A DNA stretch of 43,778 bases from assembly GCA_002069765.1 (NCBI GenBank), contig MWBZ01000028.1, positions 1 through 43,778 of the forward strand, in the 5' to 3' direction. Position 1 is the stretch's first letter, and every line of letters starts with the position of its first letter. This DNA is from a bacterium ADurb.Bin243. GTDB lineage: Bacteria > Muiribacteriota > UBA9980. A program made the position numbers and the translations under genes. Shown piece after piece: positions 27,301 to 34,894 of this stretch. Under the pieces are notes generated by a model. The model was not told the DNA's origin, made no database searches, and saw only the letters and a list, made by a program, of their open reading frames with translations.

Positions 27301-27503
27301 CGGCCGGCTACAACATAATACAGGTGACTGAAAAAGAAGCCGCAAAAACCGCTTCTCTAGAAGAAAAACGCGAAGAAATCAAACAGATACTTGCTTCGCC
27401 TAAAGAAAACGAAATCTACAAAGAATACATGAGCGAACTTCGCAATTCGCTCGACGTGGGCTATAAGAAAGAAAATTTCGAATTGCTCACCAAGTATGAA
27501 TAA
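24393..27503 (+). CDS. Membrane-anchored multi-parvulin peptidyl-prolyl isomerase (SurA/PpiD-like)
   Basis: The 1036-residue protein probably has one N-terminal transmembrane helix (about 15-35) and a periplasmic body, like PpiD. A helical SurA/PrsA-like chaperone region follows (about 75-290) with spaced YY-E-HK-Y/F motifs. Parvulin units then appear at about 374-460, 495-588, 618-715, 745-843 and 888-980. The first (ASHILVKDE, FEELAKSDSTCPSKDKGGDLGFF, FGYHIIK) and the last (FAELATQFSKDL, KGGDMGFITRG, AGYNIIQ) are the most canonical. The middle three lack a clear first strand or carry insertions. The ATG at 24393 is preferred to TTG at 24372 because GAAGGGAG lies upstream of it. Very high Lys and Glu content. 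It probably folds exported or outer-membrane proteins. Confidence 0.88.
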   Translation: MNQGSIFFSKNNVIVKVVIWSVVAAFVLSIFIFAGTFHLNQQQQQAVEDLKNLNKKKVSDSDYKKVLASVKFATDEVIDVTAGDFYDILHRQDEQFRKFYSTKKQREELLNQIVEVKIMENKSKRIIPTPADYDEEINKIFPSKQQMEEYMKNSGMTREILEERLRPQVQEKLLKRQLSKPREIAEELLNKYYEEHKKEFVEMQTLPGESKETEVQKSFADVKEIIRAKLLKEVSDADIQKYYEEHKGRYKNPLTMDLAHLFIKADSEAIKKSINPTDEELKKYHSENKDKYKTPRTFEVKAIVKPYDNKELRDAVTVSETEAVEFYGKNNAKFTTRAHLDLKSILVDPKSKARVEALKPTDEELLAFYNQTDEVKASHILVKDETHAIELKKKIDGGANFEELAKSDSTCPSKDKGGDLGFFKRDMMVKPFSDAAFALKIGEITGPVKSDFGYHIIKSTDQKTAYSKPFDEVKEEVKKTYIEKKLDEQAKAIAEDVVKKIKAGESFAELAAKYSDGASKSNGGVLGTIYQDNKEPIENIEKLTGEVAMNGRVLDNILYTAFALNSDTTPSEVIKTPLGFHVVMASNKVDSRLKPYEECKAEVIEEFKKDAAKVKVDEIMNEVYSKLTKGGFKFEEIQAKYSDGPSAKSGEVCGKIYLGELPKNYDKSKLAGEIIQKAEDEIPAEVTSALAKLTFEGQCSEVIKLPWAAVILKAEKIYEPSFKSFEDAKDALKAAYISQKTEELIKKTLTDAREKAVKGEDFGALAKSVSEGVTKDKAGEIGLIVKGEGFKDKSAADKYKGEVSMPWGTMIDPAIEEAVFELEKGAYSDVIKSSFGFHVFKVKDRITDSYKELGEVKDKIKETLSRSALVTDEEIKTYYEQHKSEYTTQERAKVRIIVVPTEAEAEKIHTELTKNKKDFAELATQFSKDLATKTKGGDMGFITRGQVNQALENAAFSLGIGAVSSVFKTPAGYNIIQVTEKEAAKTASLEEKREEIKQILASPKENEIYKEYMSELRNSLDVGYKKENFELLTKYE

Positions 27504-27524
27504 TCAAAAATAAAAAACGGCAGG

Positions 27525-27556
27525 TATTAGAGGCACGGCATGCCGTGCCTCTAATA
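27525..27556. repeat. Perfect 32-base palindrome between the parvulin gene and rqcP
   Basis: Both 16-base halves are exact reverse complements, centred on GGCATGCC and flanked by TATTAGAGGCAC arms. It starts 21 bases after the parvulin stop and ends 30 bases before the rqcP ATG. As RNA it would form a very stable stem, but only ATTATCC follows rather than a U tract, so simple Rho-independent termination is doubtful. It could be an mRNA-stability hairpin, a two-way terminator or a protein-binding site. Confidence 0.7.
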
Positions 27557-27586
27557 TTATCCGGAAAATAAAAAAGGACGGTTTTA

Positions 27587-27841
27587 ATGCGTCTGGATAA
27601 ATTTTTAAAACTTTATAGAATAATCAAGAGGCGCACGCTCGCCCAGCAGGCCTGCGACGACGGCTTCGTGCTCGTCAACGGCCGTCCGGCAAAGTCGGGT
27701 AAAGAGCTTTCTCAAAATGATGAAGTGACGGTTAATTTCACCCAGGCCGGAAACCGCGTCAGGGTAAAGATACTCAGGCTGCGCGACGGCAACGTCGTAT
27801 CGCCTGAAGATATCAGCGTCACCGAAGAAAAACTGCAATAG
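27587..27841 (+). CDS. rqcP: S4-domain RNA-binding protein, RqcP/HslR-like
   Basis: The 84-residue protein is almost entirely an S4 domain: MRLDKFLKLYRIIKRRTLA, the VLVNGRPAKSGKEL hairpin and DEVTVNFTQ. This matches the RqcP (YabO)/Hsp15 group, which binds stalled 50S subunits carrying peptidyl-tRNA. In Firmicutes RqcP works with RqcH in C-terminal alanine tailing; in proteobacteria HslR has a related role. The R-IKRRT pattern and short length favour RqcP. The other members of the pathway are not in the window. A ribosome binding site (AAAGGACGG) lies upstream, and ksgA follows after 53 bases, forming a small ribosome-related pair. Confidence 0.82.
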   Translation: MRLDKFLKLYRIIKRRTLAQQACDDGFVLVNGRPAKSGKELSQNDEVTVNFTQAGNRVRVKILRLRDGNVVSPEDISVTEEKLQ

Positions 27842-27894
27842 TATCCTCAATTTTTTCCGCCTCCGGCCCGCGGCCGCTCGAGGTAAAGAAATAA

Positions 27895-28848
27895 ATGCAG
27901 ATGACATATCCTTCTTCAGTTATTAATATCATAAAAGAATTCAATATCAGCGCCGACAAAAAGTACGGGCAGTGCTTTCTTATCGATAATAACGCGCTCG
28001 ATAAAATCGCCGATTCCGCGCAGATAGGCGGCGAAGAGCTGGTTATCGAAATCGGTTCCGGCCCCGGCAATTTAACGGCCAGGCTTTGCTCGCGCGCCCG
28101 TTACGTTATAGCTTTTGAAACCGATATTAACCTTTTTAAAATTTACGATAAATATTTCAAAGGCTTGAACGTTTCTTTCAAGCAGATGGATTTTTTAAAG
28201 GCCGATCTTCATAAATTAATTTCAGACGCGGCGGCCGAAAATAAAATCGATTTCGCGTCCGTAAGGGTCGTCGCTAATATCCCCTATTACATAACGTCTC
28301 AAATTATCGAAAAATTGCTTTACTCCAATATAAAATTCAGCGGCATCTACCTTTTAATTCAGCGCGACGTCGCCGACAGAATCGCAGCGCAGCCGGGATG
28401 CGGAGAGTACGGCATTTTAAGCGTCGCATGCGCCCTTAAATCAAAGGCCGCGATAGTCAGAAAAGTTCCCGGAACATGTTTTTACCCGGTACCGGAAGTG
28501 GAATCGGCACTCGTTAAACTCGAACCTTTCGACCGTTTTTCAGGCTCGGCGTTTAATGAGGAAATATTTTTCGCGATAGTAAAATCCGCGTTCAATCAAA
28601 GGCGTAAAGTGGCCGTCAGCGCGATTTCTAATAATATAGAGCGCGTCGGCGAAATTAACCGTTACGACGCCGGATTTCTCGCTTTTTTAAAATCGCGTTC
28701 CCTTAAAGCCGATTTTTCGCATATATTTGAAAAGCTCGGAATTTCAAAGCTGGCGCGCGCGGAAGAAATATCGTGCGAAGGCTATATATCCATCGCCCGC
28801 GAGCTGGAAGCTATTTCAGCTTCAGCCGTCCGGGGCGTGAATTCTTAA
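27895..28848 (+). CDS. ksgA: 16S rRNA dimethyladenosine transferase KsgA/RsmA
   Basis: This enzyme dimethylates the two adjacent adenosines in the 3' terminal hairpin of 16S rRNA during small-subunit maturation. The KYGQCFLIDNNALDKIA start, the SAM-binding EIGSGPGNLT, the acidic FETDIN, and the catalytic NIPYYIT motif (residues about 130-136) define the family. Near the end are CFYPVPEVESALVKLEP and AFNQRRKV. The 317 residues are slightly longer than typical (about 270) because of a longer linker and C-terminus. A second in-frame ATG occurs two codons in, so the exact start is open. The upstream GAGGTAAAG is an adequate ribosome binding site. Confidence 0.93.
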   Translation: MQMTYPSSVINIIKEFNISADKKYGQCFLIDNNALDKIADSAQIGGEELVIEIGSGPGNLTARLCSRARYVIAFETDINLFKIYDKYFKGLNVSFKQMDFLKADLHKLISDAAAENKIDFASVRVVANIPYYITSQIIEKLLYSNIKFSGIYLLIQRDVADRIAAQPGCGEYGILSVACALKSKAAIVRKVPGTCFYPVPEVESALVKLEPFDRFSGSAFNEEIFFAIVKSAFNQRRKVAVSAISNNIERVGEINRYDAGFLAFLKSRSLKADFSHIFEKLGISKLARAEEISCEGYISIARELEAISASAVRGVNS

Positions 28849-28871
28849 TAAGCCGCCGTCAAAAAAGCCGC

Positions 28872-28900
28872 TTGTAATTCGCTGTGATATCTGGTAAAAT
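28872..28900 (+). promoter_or_regulatory. Sigma70-type promoter of the Kdo/Lpt operon
   Basis: TTGTAA (28872-28877) and TAAAAT (28895-28900) are separated by exactly 17 bases, and the predicted start is near 28907. It lies just downstream of ksgA and is the only good promoter seen before kdsA, so it likely drives kdsA through lptB. The transcript would begin with the hairpin at 28906-28937. Confidence 0.65.
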
Positions 28901-28905
28901 ATTGT

Positions 28906-28937
28906 GCCGGGCAAATGAATCAATTCGTTTGCCGGGC
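28906..28937 (+). promoter_or_regulatory. Hairpin at the predicted 5' end of the Kdo/Lpt transcript
   Basis: Fourteen-base arms (GCCGGGCAAATGAA and TTCGTTTGCCGGGC) with one mismatch and one G-U wobble enclose a four-base TCAA loop. It starts at the predicted transcription start and ends 47 bases before the kdsA start codon. There is no U tract after it. A 5' stabilising stem, or a weak terminator for ksgA read-through, are both possible. Confidence 0.5.
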
Positions 28938-28984
28938 CGTTAAACTTCATTAAAATACAAAGACTTCAGGAATGGAGAGTTGTT

Positions 28985-29824
28985 TTGTTAAAAGATACTA
29001 AAAAAATCAATATAGCCGGTGAAAGTTTTATAGGCGGCGACTCAAAATTTTGCGTGATCGCCGGCCCGTGCGTTATCGAAAATATAGATATGCTTCATAA
29101 AACCTGCTCTTTTTTAAAAGGCGAAACCGCGAAGCGCGGCTTTAGTTATGTGTTTAAAACGTCTTACGACAAGGCGAACCGCACTTCCCTCAAGGGATAC
29201 CGCGGTCCGGGCCTTAAAGACGGCCTTAAGATGATAGACGAGATCAAAAGGACCTATCAGGTGCCCGTGCTCGTGGATGTGCATGAAAGCTCGCACGTGG
29301 CCCCCGCCGCCGAAGTGGCCGACATACTCCAGATCCCGGCTTTTCTATGCCGGCAGACCGATTTCATTAGAGACGTGGCTTCGAGCGGAAAGTGCGTCAA
29401 TATAAAAAAAGGGCAGTTCGTCGCGCCCGGCGACGTTCGTTATATAGCCGACAAAGTGCTCGACGCCGGAAACTCCCGAATAATCCTCACGGAGCGCGGG
29501 TTCGCATTCGGTTACAATAACCTGGTATTCGATCCGCGCGCGCTTTATATAATGAGAAAAACCGGATTTCCCGTCGTCTTCGACGCCACGCACTGCGTTC
29601 AGATGCCTTCGGCGTCCTCTGGAACTTCAGGCGGAGTGAGAGAACTGGTCCTGCCATACGCGCGTTCGGCTTACGCAATGGGAATCGACGGGCTCTTTCT
29701 CGAAGTGCACGAAAACCCCGACGCCGCGCTTTGCGACGGGCCAAATATGCTCGATTTCAAGCTCTTTTGCTCGCTTATGGACCAGATCGGCGACCTCGGC
29801 GCGGCTATTTACGAAAAAATATAA
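28985..29824 (+). CDS. kdsA: 3-deoxy-8-phosphooctulonate synthase
   Basis: KdsA condenses arabinose 5-phosphate with phosphoenolpyruvate to Kdo 8-phosphate, the committed step to the Kdo sugar linking lipid A to the LPS core. The 279 residues match the family: FCVIAGPCVIEN, FKTSYDKANRTS, YRGPGLKDGLKMI, DILQIPAFLCRQTD, NIKKGQFVAPGD, FDATHCVQMP and LEVHENPDAALCDGPNML. The translation start appears to be TTG at 28985, eight bases after GGAG, with no in-frame ATG nearby. The active-site asparagine in KANRTS and the Cys in GPCVIEN are compatible with known enzymes. I did not determine metal dependence. It is first of six Kdo/LPS-export genes. Confidence 0.95.
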   Translation: MLKDTKKINIAGESFIGGDSKFCVIAGPCVIENIDMLHKTCSFLKGETAKRGFSYVFKTSYDKANRTSLKGYRGPGLKDGLKMIDEIKRTYQVPVLVDVHESSHVAPAAEVADILQIPAFLCRQTDFIRDVASSGKCVNIKKGQFVAPGDVRYIADKVLDAGNSRIILTERGFAFGYNNLVFDPRALYIMRKTGFPVVFDATHCVQMPSASSGTSGGVRELVLPYARSAYAMGIDGLFLEVHENPDAALCDGPNMLDFKLFCSLMDQIGDLGAAIYEKI

Positions 29825-29891
29825 GCGCCGCCGCCCGCGATAAATTATATAATAAGAATTTTTTTTTAGAACCCGGTAAAGAAGTGATTTT

Positions 29892-30872
29892 ATGGAAGAC
29901 ATTTTTATAGACGTCATATCCGAAATACGCTCGATTTTAGTTCACGAAAGCGCCGCGTTGAGCGGCCTTCAGGAGCATATCGGCGATAACTATCTTCAGG
30001 CCGTAAGGATGATACACAATTCCAGCGGAATGCTCATCGTGGTCGGAATGGGAAAATCCGGCCTGGTAGGCCGAAAAATAGCGGCCACGCTGTCTTCGCT
30101 CGGCACGCCTTCGGCCTTTATGCATGCCTCCGAAGCGCTGCACGGCGATCTGGGCATGATAAAACCGAACGACGTTTTGCTGATGATCAGCAACAGCGGT
30201 AAAACGCGCGAACTTATAGAAATCATCCCATACGCCAAAAGGATAGGCGCTAAGATAATCGCGATAACGCATAACTCCGATTCGGAACTGGCCCGCACCA
30301 GCGACGTCGTACTGCCGCTCGTCTACGCTAGCGAAGCCTGCCCGTTCAACCTGGCCCCGACCACTTCCACCACCATGACATTAGCCATCGGCGACGCTAT
30401 TGCCATAGTTCTTACGAAGCTTAAAAATTTCAAGCCGCGCGATTTCGCCACCCTTCATCCGGGCGGCTCTCTCGGCAGGCGGCTGCTGATAACGGTGGCC
30501 GATCTCATGCATACCGGCGATCAGCTTCCCCTGGCTTCTGCCGATACCCCTCTCATAGAAGCGCTTCCGCTCATGTCGCAGAAAAAGCTCGGAACTATAC
30601 TCATTACCGGCGCCGGCGGCACGCTTCTGGGAATACTTACCGACGGCGACCTGCGAAGGATTTTATGCAGGCTCGGGGCCGATTCGATCAAAGCCCGCAT
30701 AGGCGAGGTTATGACGGTGAACCCACGCAGGATAAGCCCCGAAAAGCTATGCGAAGAAGCCATAAATATAATGGAATCCCATAAAATTACGACGCTTCCC
30801 GTGGTAACGGCCGAAGGCGTACTTATGGGCGTAATACACCTGCACGACCTTTTGAAGGCTAAAATATATTAA
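29892..30872 (+). CDS. kdsD: D-arabinose-5-phosphate isomerase (SIS plus two CBS domains)
   Basis: This isomerises ribulose 5-phosphate to the arabinose 5-phosphate used by KdsA. The 326-residue protein has the standard layout. The SIS sugar-isomerase domain (about 35-185) carries VVGMGKSGLVGRKIAATLSS, LGTPSAFMHASEALHGDLGMI and MISNSGKTREL, followed by ACPFNLAPTTSTT and FATLHPGGSLGRRL. Two CBS domains follow (about 205-260 and 270-326). The name KdsD/KpsF depends on species context. The adjacent kdsA and kdsC favour the LPS-Kdo role. An AAAGAAGTG sequence precedes the ATG, and the gap from kdsA is 67 bases. Confidence 0.93.
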   Translation: MEDIFIDVISEIRSILVHESAALSGLQEHIGDNYLQAVRMIHNSSGMLIVVGMGKSGLVGRKIAATLSSLGTPSAFMHASEALHGDLGMIKPNDVLLMISNSGKTRELIEIIPYAKRIGAKIIAITHNSDSELARTSDVVLPLVYASEACPFNLAPTTSTTMTLAIGDAIAIVLTKLKNFKPRDFATLHPGGSLGRRLLITVADLMHTGDQLPLASADTPLIEALPLMSQKKLGTILITGAGGTLLGILTDGDLRRILCRLGADSIKARIGEVMTVNPRRISPEKLCEEAINIMESHKITTLPVVTAEGVLMGVIHLHDLLKAKIY

Positions 30873-30928
30873 GGCATGCGCGGGTTTTGTTAAGATTAAA
30901 AAAACTAATAAAACGATGGAGGTAATAT

Positions 30929-31447
30929 ATGTCTATATTTACTAACATTAAGCTTATAGCCATGGATGTCGACGGCGTTTTAACCGACGGCTCCATTATC
31001 ATGAGCTCGTCCGGCGAGGAACTCAAAGCTTTTTCGGTGCACGACGGAGTCGGCGTCAAGCTGGCCCACCTTTCAGGAATGACGACTGCCGTAATTACCG
31101 GCCGCTCGTCGTCTGTTGTCGTCAAAAGAGCCAAAGAACTCGGCATAAACGAGATTTATCAGGACGTAGTCGATAAGGAACTCGCTCTGGAAGAACTTCT
31201 TGAAAAATATAAACTGAAAGATTACCAGGTCGCATATATAGGAGACGATCTCAACGATCTTAAGGTAATGAGGCGCGTGGGGCTTAAAATCGCCACGCTT
31301 AACGCGGTGCGCGAAATTAAAGATATCGCCGATTTTATAACCGAGTTCGAAGGCGGAAAAGGCGCCGTGCGCGACGCTATAAACGCTATACTCGAAAAAA
31401 AGGGCGTCCTCGCCGAAGCTATAAATAAATACTGCAACCTGAAGTAA
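30929..31447 (+). CDS. kdsC: 3-deoxy-D-manno-octulosonate-8-phosphate phosphatase
   Basis: KdsC removes phosphate from Kdo 8-phosphate to release Kdo. The 172-residue protein is a C0-type HAD phosphatase without a cap domain: motif I MDVDGVLTDGS, motif II ITGRSS, the conserved Lys in KELALEELLEKY and motif III GDDLNDL. The length and the FSVHDGVGVKLA segment are typical of KdsC tetramers. GGAGG lies just upstream of the ATG. It lies between kdsD and the LptC-like gene. All three Kdo-making steps are therefore consecutive; the CMP-Kdo synthetase kdsB is absent from the window. Confidence 0.95.
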   Translation: MSIFTNIKLIAMDVDGVLTDGSIIMSSSGEELKAFSVHDGVGVKLAHLSGMTTAVITGRSSSVVVKRAKELGINEIYQDVVDKELALEELLEKYKLKDYQVAYIGDDLNDLKVMRRVGLKIATLNAVREIKDIADFITEFEGGKGAVRDAINAILEKKGVLAEAINKYCNLK

Positions 31448-31544
31448 GCGGGCGATAAAAATTTTTAAAAAGAAGCTTAAAAAAATCATAAAAAAAACAA
31501 TAGACAAAACTGTCGCGCTTATAGTATTTTTTAAATTCGGCCGC

Positions 31545-32222
31545 GTGGATTATAAAAATCATAAGTACTATCCTTACGCCGAATTTTTTCTGGAACGCCG
31601 CCATTATTTTTATTACGCTTTAATGTTTTTTGTTTTTTTATGGCTTTACGACGTTTATAATACATCCGGAATGTTCGCCGAACGGCGCGGGTCGGCCATC
31701 GAGCTTTTCACTATCGATTTCGTCAAAAAGACCGAAAATAAAGTCGAGTGGATGCTCAGCGCCGACAAGCTCATTAAGGATGAAAGCTACAATAAGAACT
31801 ATTTTACCAACATTAAATTCACGACCGACCCGGCGTCCGATTCCGTGCAGTTGATAACCTCTAAAGAAGCCGTGCACGACGCCAATTTGAAAATCATTAA
31901 TTTTTCGGGCAACGTCCATGTCAAATCCATTTATCCGGATACCTCCGAAGTTACGGCGGAAGCCGGAGAAAAAAACGCGGCTCTGCCGGCGGGCGAAAAG
32001 ACCGATTTTTTCGAGCGCGGCAGGCCTAAAAAATTTCTCGAAGACAACATGTACACCGACTCGCTCGAATATTACTACGAAAACCAGGTGCTGATAGCCC
32101 GAAATCCGGTCAAGATAGTCAGGCCGAAAATGGAGATAGCCGGCAATAGCCTCGAAGAAAGGTTCAAAGAAAAAAAAGCCCGGATCGCGGGTAACGTCAG
32201 GATAAAAATATATGAGGAATAG
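31545..32222 (+). CDS. lptC: LptC-like LPS export periplasmic protein
   Basis: LptC is an inner-membrane-anchored periplasmic protein that receives LPS from LptBFG and passes it to LptA. This 225-residue protein has one N-terminal transmembrane helix (YYALMFFVFLWLYDVY) and then a beta-rich domain with short OstA-like motifs (VHVKSIYPDTSEVTAEAG, YTDSLEYYYENQVLIARNPVKI, NSLEERFKEKKARIAGNVRIKI). Similarity is weak, so its identity rests mainly on the position between kdsC and the OstA-like gene. The start is uncertain: GTG at 31545 has no ribosome binding site. The same frame continues upstream, open to ATA at 31455, encoding a very basic N-terminus; no ATG, GTG or TTG occurs in that extension. 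Confidence 0.75.
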   Translation: MDYKNHKYYPYAEFFLERRHYFYYALMFFVFLWLYDVYNTSGMFAERRGSAIELFTIDFVKKTENKVEWMLSADKLIKDESYNKNYFTNIKFTTDPASDSVQLITSKEAVHDANLKIINFSGNVHVKSIYPDTSEVTAEAGEKNAALPAGEKTDFFERGRPKKFLEDNMYTDSLEYYYENQVLIARNPVKIVRPKMEIAGNSLEERFKEKKARIAGNVRIKIYEE

Positions 32223-32229
32223 CTTGAAC

Positions 32230-34131
32230 ATGAAAGAAAAAAGGGCGATAAAAATATTTTTGATTTTAGCTTCGCTGCTTCTGGCCGCGATTTTCGTTCT
32301 TCAAATTTCGCCGCAATCCAGCCTTCGTTTTGAAGTTTACGCGCAGCAGGCCGAAAAAGCCGGCGCCGCCGAAAAAACTTCGGGGCCGGAAGCGGAAAAG
32401 GCAAAAACGGCGGCGGCGGGCAAAAAAAAGCAGGCCATCGAGATAACGGGCGATCTTTTTGAAATGGAGTCCGACGGCACTTATGTGATAACCGGCAACG
32501 TCCACGTATATCAGGGCAGCCGCACCATCGTCTGCGAGCGCGGCACGTATAACGAAAAAACCGGGATAGTAAGGGCTTTTACCAACGTGGAAATACTCGA
32601 CGCCAAGTTTAAAATGAAGTGCCAGCGAGTCGATTCGCATATGAAAGAAAATTATTCGCTTTTTTCGGGAGGCGTTGTAGTTGACGGAAATAATTTCAAG
32701 GCTACTTCGGAGCGCGCTTTTTACTACGAAAAAGAAGAAAAGGCCGTGCTGATAGGCAATCCTGTTGCTAAAAGCCTCGACCAGACGCCCAACGAAGTCC
32801 ACGGCGAACGCATAATCTACTTCATGAAGACCGAACGCATGGAAGTGCTCAATAACGTTACCGCTTTTATACAGCCGAAGGAAAAAGAAAAAGAGGGCGC
32901 AGTCACTCACATAACGGGTAACCGCCTTGAAATTCTTACCGACGGCCGTTATCAGGTAACCGATAACCTGCGCGTCCTGAAAAAAGATATGATCCTTTAC
33001 GCCGACAGAGGCATATATGATGAAACCAGCGAAGTAACCGAAGCTTTCGGCAACGTCAAGGTCGAAACCAGCAAATACACACTTACTTCCGGATACGTAA
33101 AACACCTTGCAAAAGAAGACCGCACGCTGGCCAACATAAAGCCCAGGCTTATACAGATAGTCGATAAGAAAAAACGCGTTTTGCCTTCCGATGAAAATAA
33201 ACCCGAAAGCTCCGGCGGAGACGCTTCCGAAAAAACCGCGGCCGGCGAAAGCGGCCAGGCCGCTGAAGGCAAAGACGGCAAGGACGATAAAGACGCCGGC
33301 GGAGAAAAAACGGCCGCAGGGGAAAGCGAAGGAAAGGAATCCAAAAAGAAGATATCCAACAAAGACAAGATAATACTCGAAGCCAACGAGATAGAGGCGC
33401 TCGAAAACAGCACTCATATAGTCGCTAAAGGCGACGCGTCGCTCGTGCAATTTCCTTACCTCGGCCAGGAAGGCACCGAAGGGGTCGAAATCAATTCCAA
33501 AATCGAATCCCAGATCATGGATATTTTCACCGAAGAAGGCAAAATGGTCGCCAAACAGGACGTAGTTCTCACTTCAAAAGATATTACCGCCTACGGCGAC
33601 ACCGCCACATATTACGAAAGGGAAGACCGGCTCGATATAGAAGGCAACGCACACGCCATACAGCGCCGCGGCAAAGGCCAGGAAGACAACGACATAGTCG
33701 GCGACAAGATCACTTATTTCGCTTCGACCGAAAGGATTCTCATAAAAGCGCCGAAAATAAAATTTTTTCAGACAAGCAAAGACGAAAAGACACTGCCTGA
33801 AATCGAAAAAGATACCGCGCCCGTGCGCCTTAAACGCAAAAAAGCAGATTCTACGGCTGAAGTGGCGCTCGGCGCAACTTCCGAAGTGGCCGTCAAAAAT
33901 ACCTCCGAAGTCGGTATCGCAACGCGGTCTGGAGGCGCCACCGACGAGACGGCGGTTAAAAGCCCCGCCGTTACCGGCGAAAATCTGATCAGAAGGCCGC
34001 GCAAGGCGCCTGAAACCGCGCCGGCGCCCGCGGAACCGCAAACCGGCAAGCCGCGCGATCCGGACGCCAACGTTAGAATAAAAATAAATCCAAGCGGCAA
34101 AGTAAGCGACGTGAAGGTGAGAAACAGGTAA
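32230..34131 (+). CDS. lptA: Large OstA/LptA-like LPS transport protein
   Basis: LptA builds the periplasmic bridge that carries LPS. This roughly 633-residue protein is more than three times the usual length of about 180. After a signal anchor ([16 protein letters not shown]) come OstA-type repeats such as [51 protein letters not shown] and [20 protein letters not shown] charged Gly/Lys/Asp/Glu-rich linker follows (about 320-375), then a further OstA block ([21 protein letters not shown] to [15 protein letters not shown]), and a Pro/Ala/Thr-rich tail ending in [15 protein letters not shown] at 32230 is chosen because AGGAA overlaps the lptC stop; ATG at 32212 is possible. The stop overlaps lptB by one base. 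Confidence 0.82.
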   Translation: MKEKRAIKIFLILASLLLAAIFVLQISPQSSLRFEVYAQQAEKAGAAEKTSGPEAEKAKTAAAGKKKQAIEITGDLFEMESDGTYVITGNVHVYQGSRTIVCERGTYNEKTGIVRAFTNVEILDAKFKMKCQRVDSHMKENYSLFSGGVVVDGNNFKATSERAFYYEKEEKAVLIGNPVAKSLDQTPNEVHGERIIYFMKTERMEVLNNVTAFIQPKEKEKEGAVTHITGNRLEILTDGRYQVTDNLRVLKKDMILYADRGIYDETSEVTEAFGNVKVETSKYTLTSGYVKHLAKEDRTLANIKPRLIQIVDKKKRVLPSDENKPESSGGDASEKTAAGESGQAAEGKDGKDDKDAGGEKTAAGESEGKESKKKISNKDKIILEANEIEALENSTHIVAKGDASLVQFPYLGQEGTEGVEINSKIESQIMDIFTEEGKMVAKQDVVLTSKDITAYGDTATYYEREDRLDIEGNAHAIQRRGKGQEDNDIVGDKITYFASTERILIKAPKIKFFQTSKDEKTLPEIEKDTAPVRLKRKKADSTAEVALGATSEVAVKNTSEVGIATRSGGATDETAVKSPAVTGENLIRRPRKAPETAPAPAEPQTGKPRDPDANVRIKINPSGKVSDVKVRNR

Positions 34132-34853
34132 TGGAAAGTTTGGCCGTAGTTAACGCTTTAAAAACATACTCCAAAAGAAGGGTAGTCGATAACGTTTCCC
34201 TCGAAGTGCTCAAAGGCGAAATAGTAGGACTTCTGGGGCCTAACGGAGCCGGAAAGACCACAACTTTTTACATGGTCGTCGGCCTTGTTATGCCCGATGA
34301 AGGCCGCATTCTGCTCAGCGGCCAGGACATAACCTACGATCCCATGTATAAGCGCGCCCGGCAGGCGATCGGATATCTCGCGCAGGAGCCTTCGGTTTTC
34401 AGAAAACTCACCGTCGAGGAAAATATAATGGCTATACTCGAATTTACGCCGCTCACGCCGGCCGAGCAGAAAGAAAAGTGCGAAAAGCTTCTGCACGACC
34501 TCAACATTACCAAGATCGCCAGAAGCTACGGATACGCCCTCTCAGGCGGCGAGCGGCGCCGCGTTGAAATAGCCAGGGCGCTGACGACCGACCCGTCCTT
34601 TATCCTGCTCGACGAACCTTTCGCCGGCGTCGATCCGATAGCGGTGCTCGACATCCAGCAGATAGTGAAAAAATTAAAAGAACGCGGGCTCGGCGTTCTG
34701 ATTACCGACCATTCGGTTAGAGAAACCCTGCAGATTACCGACCGCGCCTACGTTATGAATAACGGAAAAATACTCATTGCCGGCCGCCCCGACGATATAG
34801 CCAATTCCGAAGAGGCCCGTAAAATATATCTGGGCGAAAATTTTTCGCTTTAA
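34131..34853 (+). CDS. lptB: LPS export ABC transporter ATP-binding protein
   Basis: LptB is the ATPase that powers extraction of LPS from the inner membrane with LptF and LptG. The 240 residues include Walker [10 protein letters not shown], the family-typical Q-loop segment [18 protein letters not shown], the signature [15 protein letters not shown], Walker [17 protein letters not shown] and the switch His in ITDHSVRET. The [23 protein letters not shown] and [14 protein letters not shown] segments are characteristic of LptB rather than LivG-type ATPases. It is coupled by a TAATG overlap to the OstA-like gene. LptF and LptG are not in the window. Confidence 0.95.
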   Translation: MESLAVVNALKTYSKRRVVDNVSLEVLKGEIVGLLGPNGAGKTTTFYMVVGLVMPDEGRILLSGQDITYDPMYKRARQAIGYLAQEPSVFRKLTVEENIMAILEFTPLTPAEQKEKCEKLLHDLNITKIARSYGYALSGGERRRVEIARALTTDPSFILLDEPFAGVDPIAVLDIQQIVKKLKERGLGVLITDHSVRETLQITDRAYVMNNGKILIAGRPDDIANSEEARKIYLGENFSL

Positions 34854-34894
34854 TTTTATTATGTCTTTTTAAATTTTTAATATCAGGAGATACT

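Noticed and set aside
32266-33450. Long 394-codon leftward frame opposite the OstA-like gene
   Set aside because: It is antisense to a gene with OstA motifs, signal anchor and operon position. Its composition (many Phe, Tyr, Val, no domain) is that of an antisense shadow.
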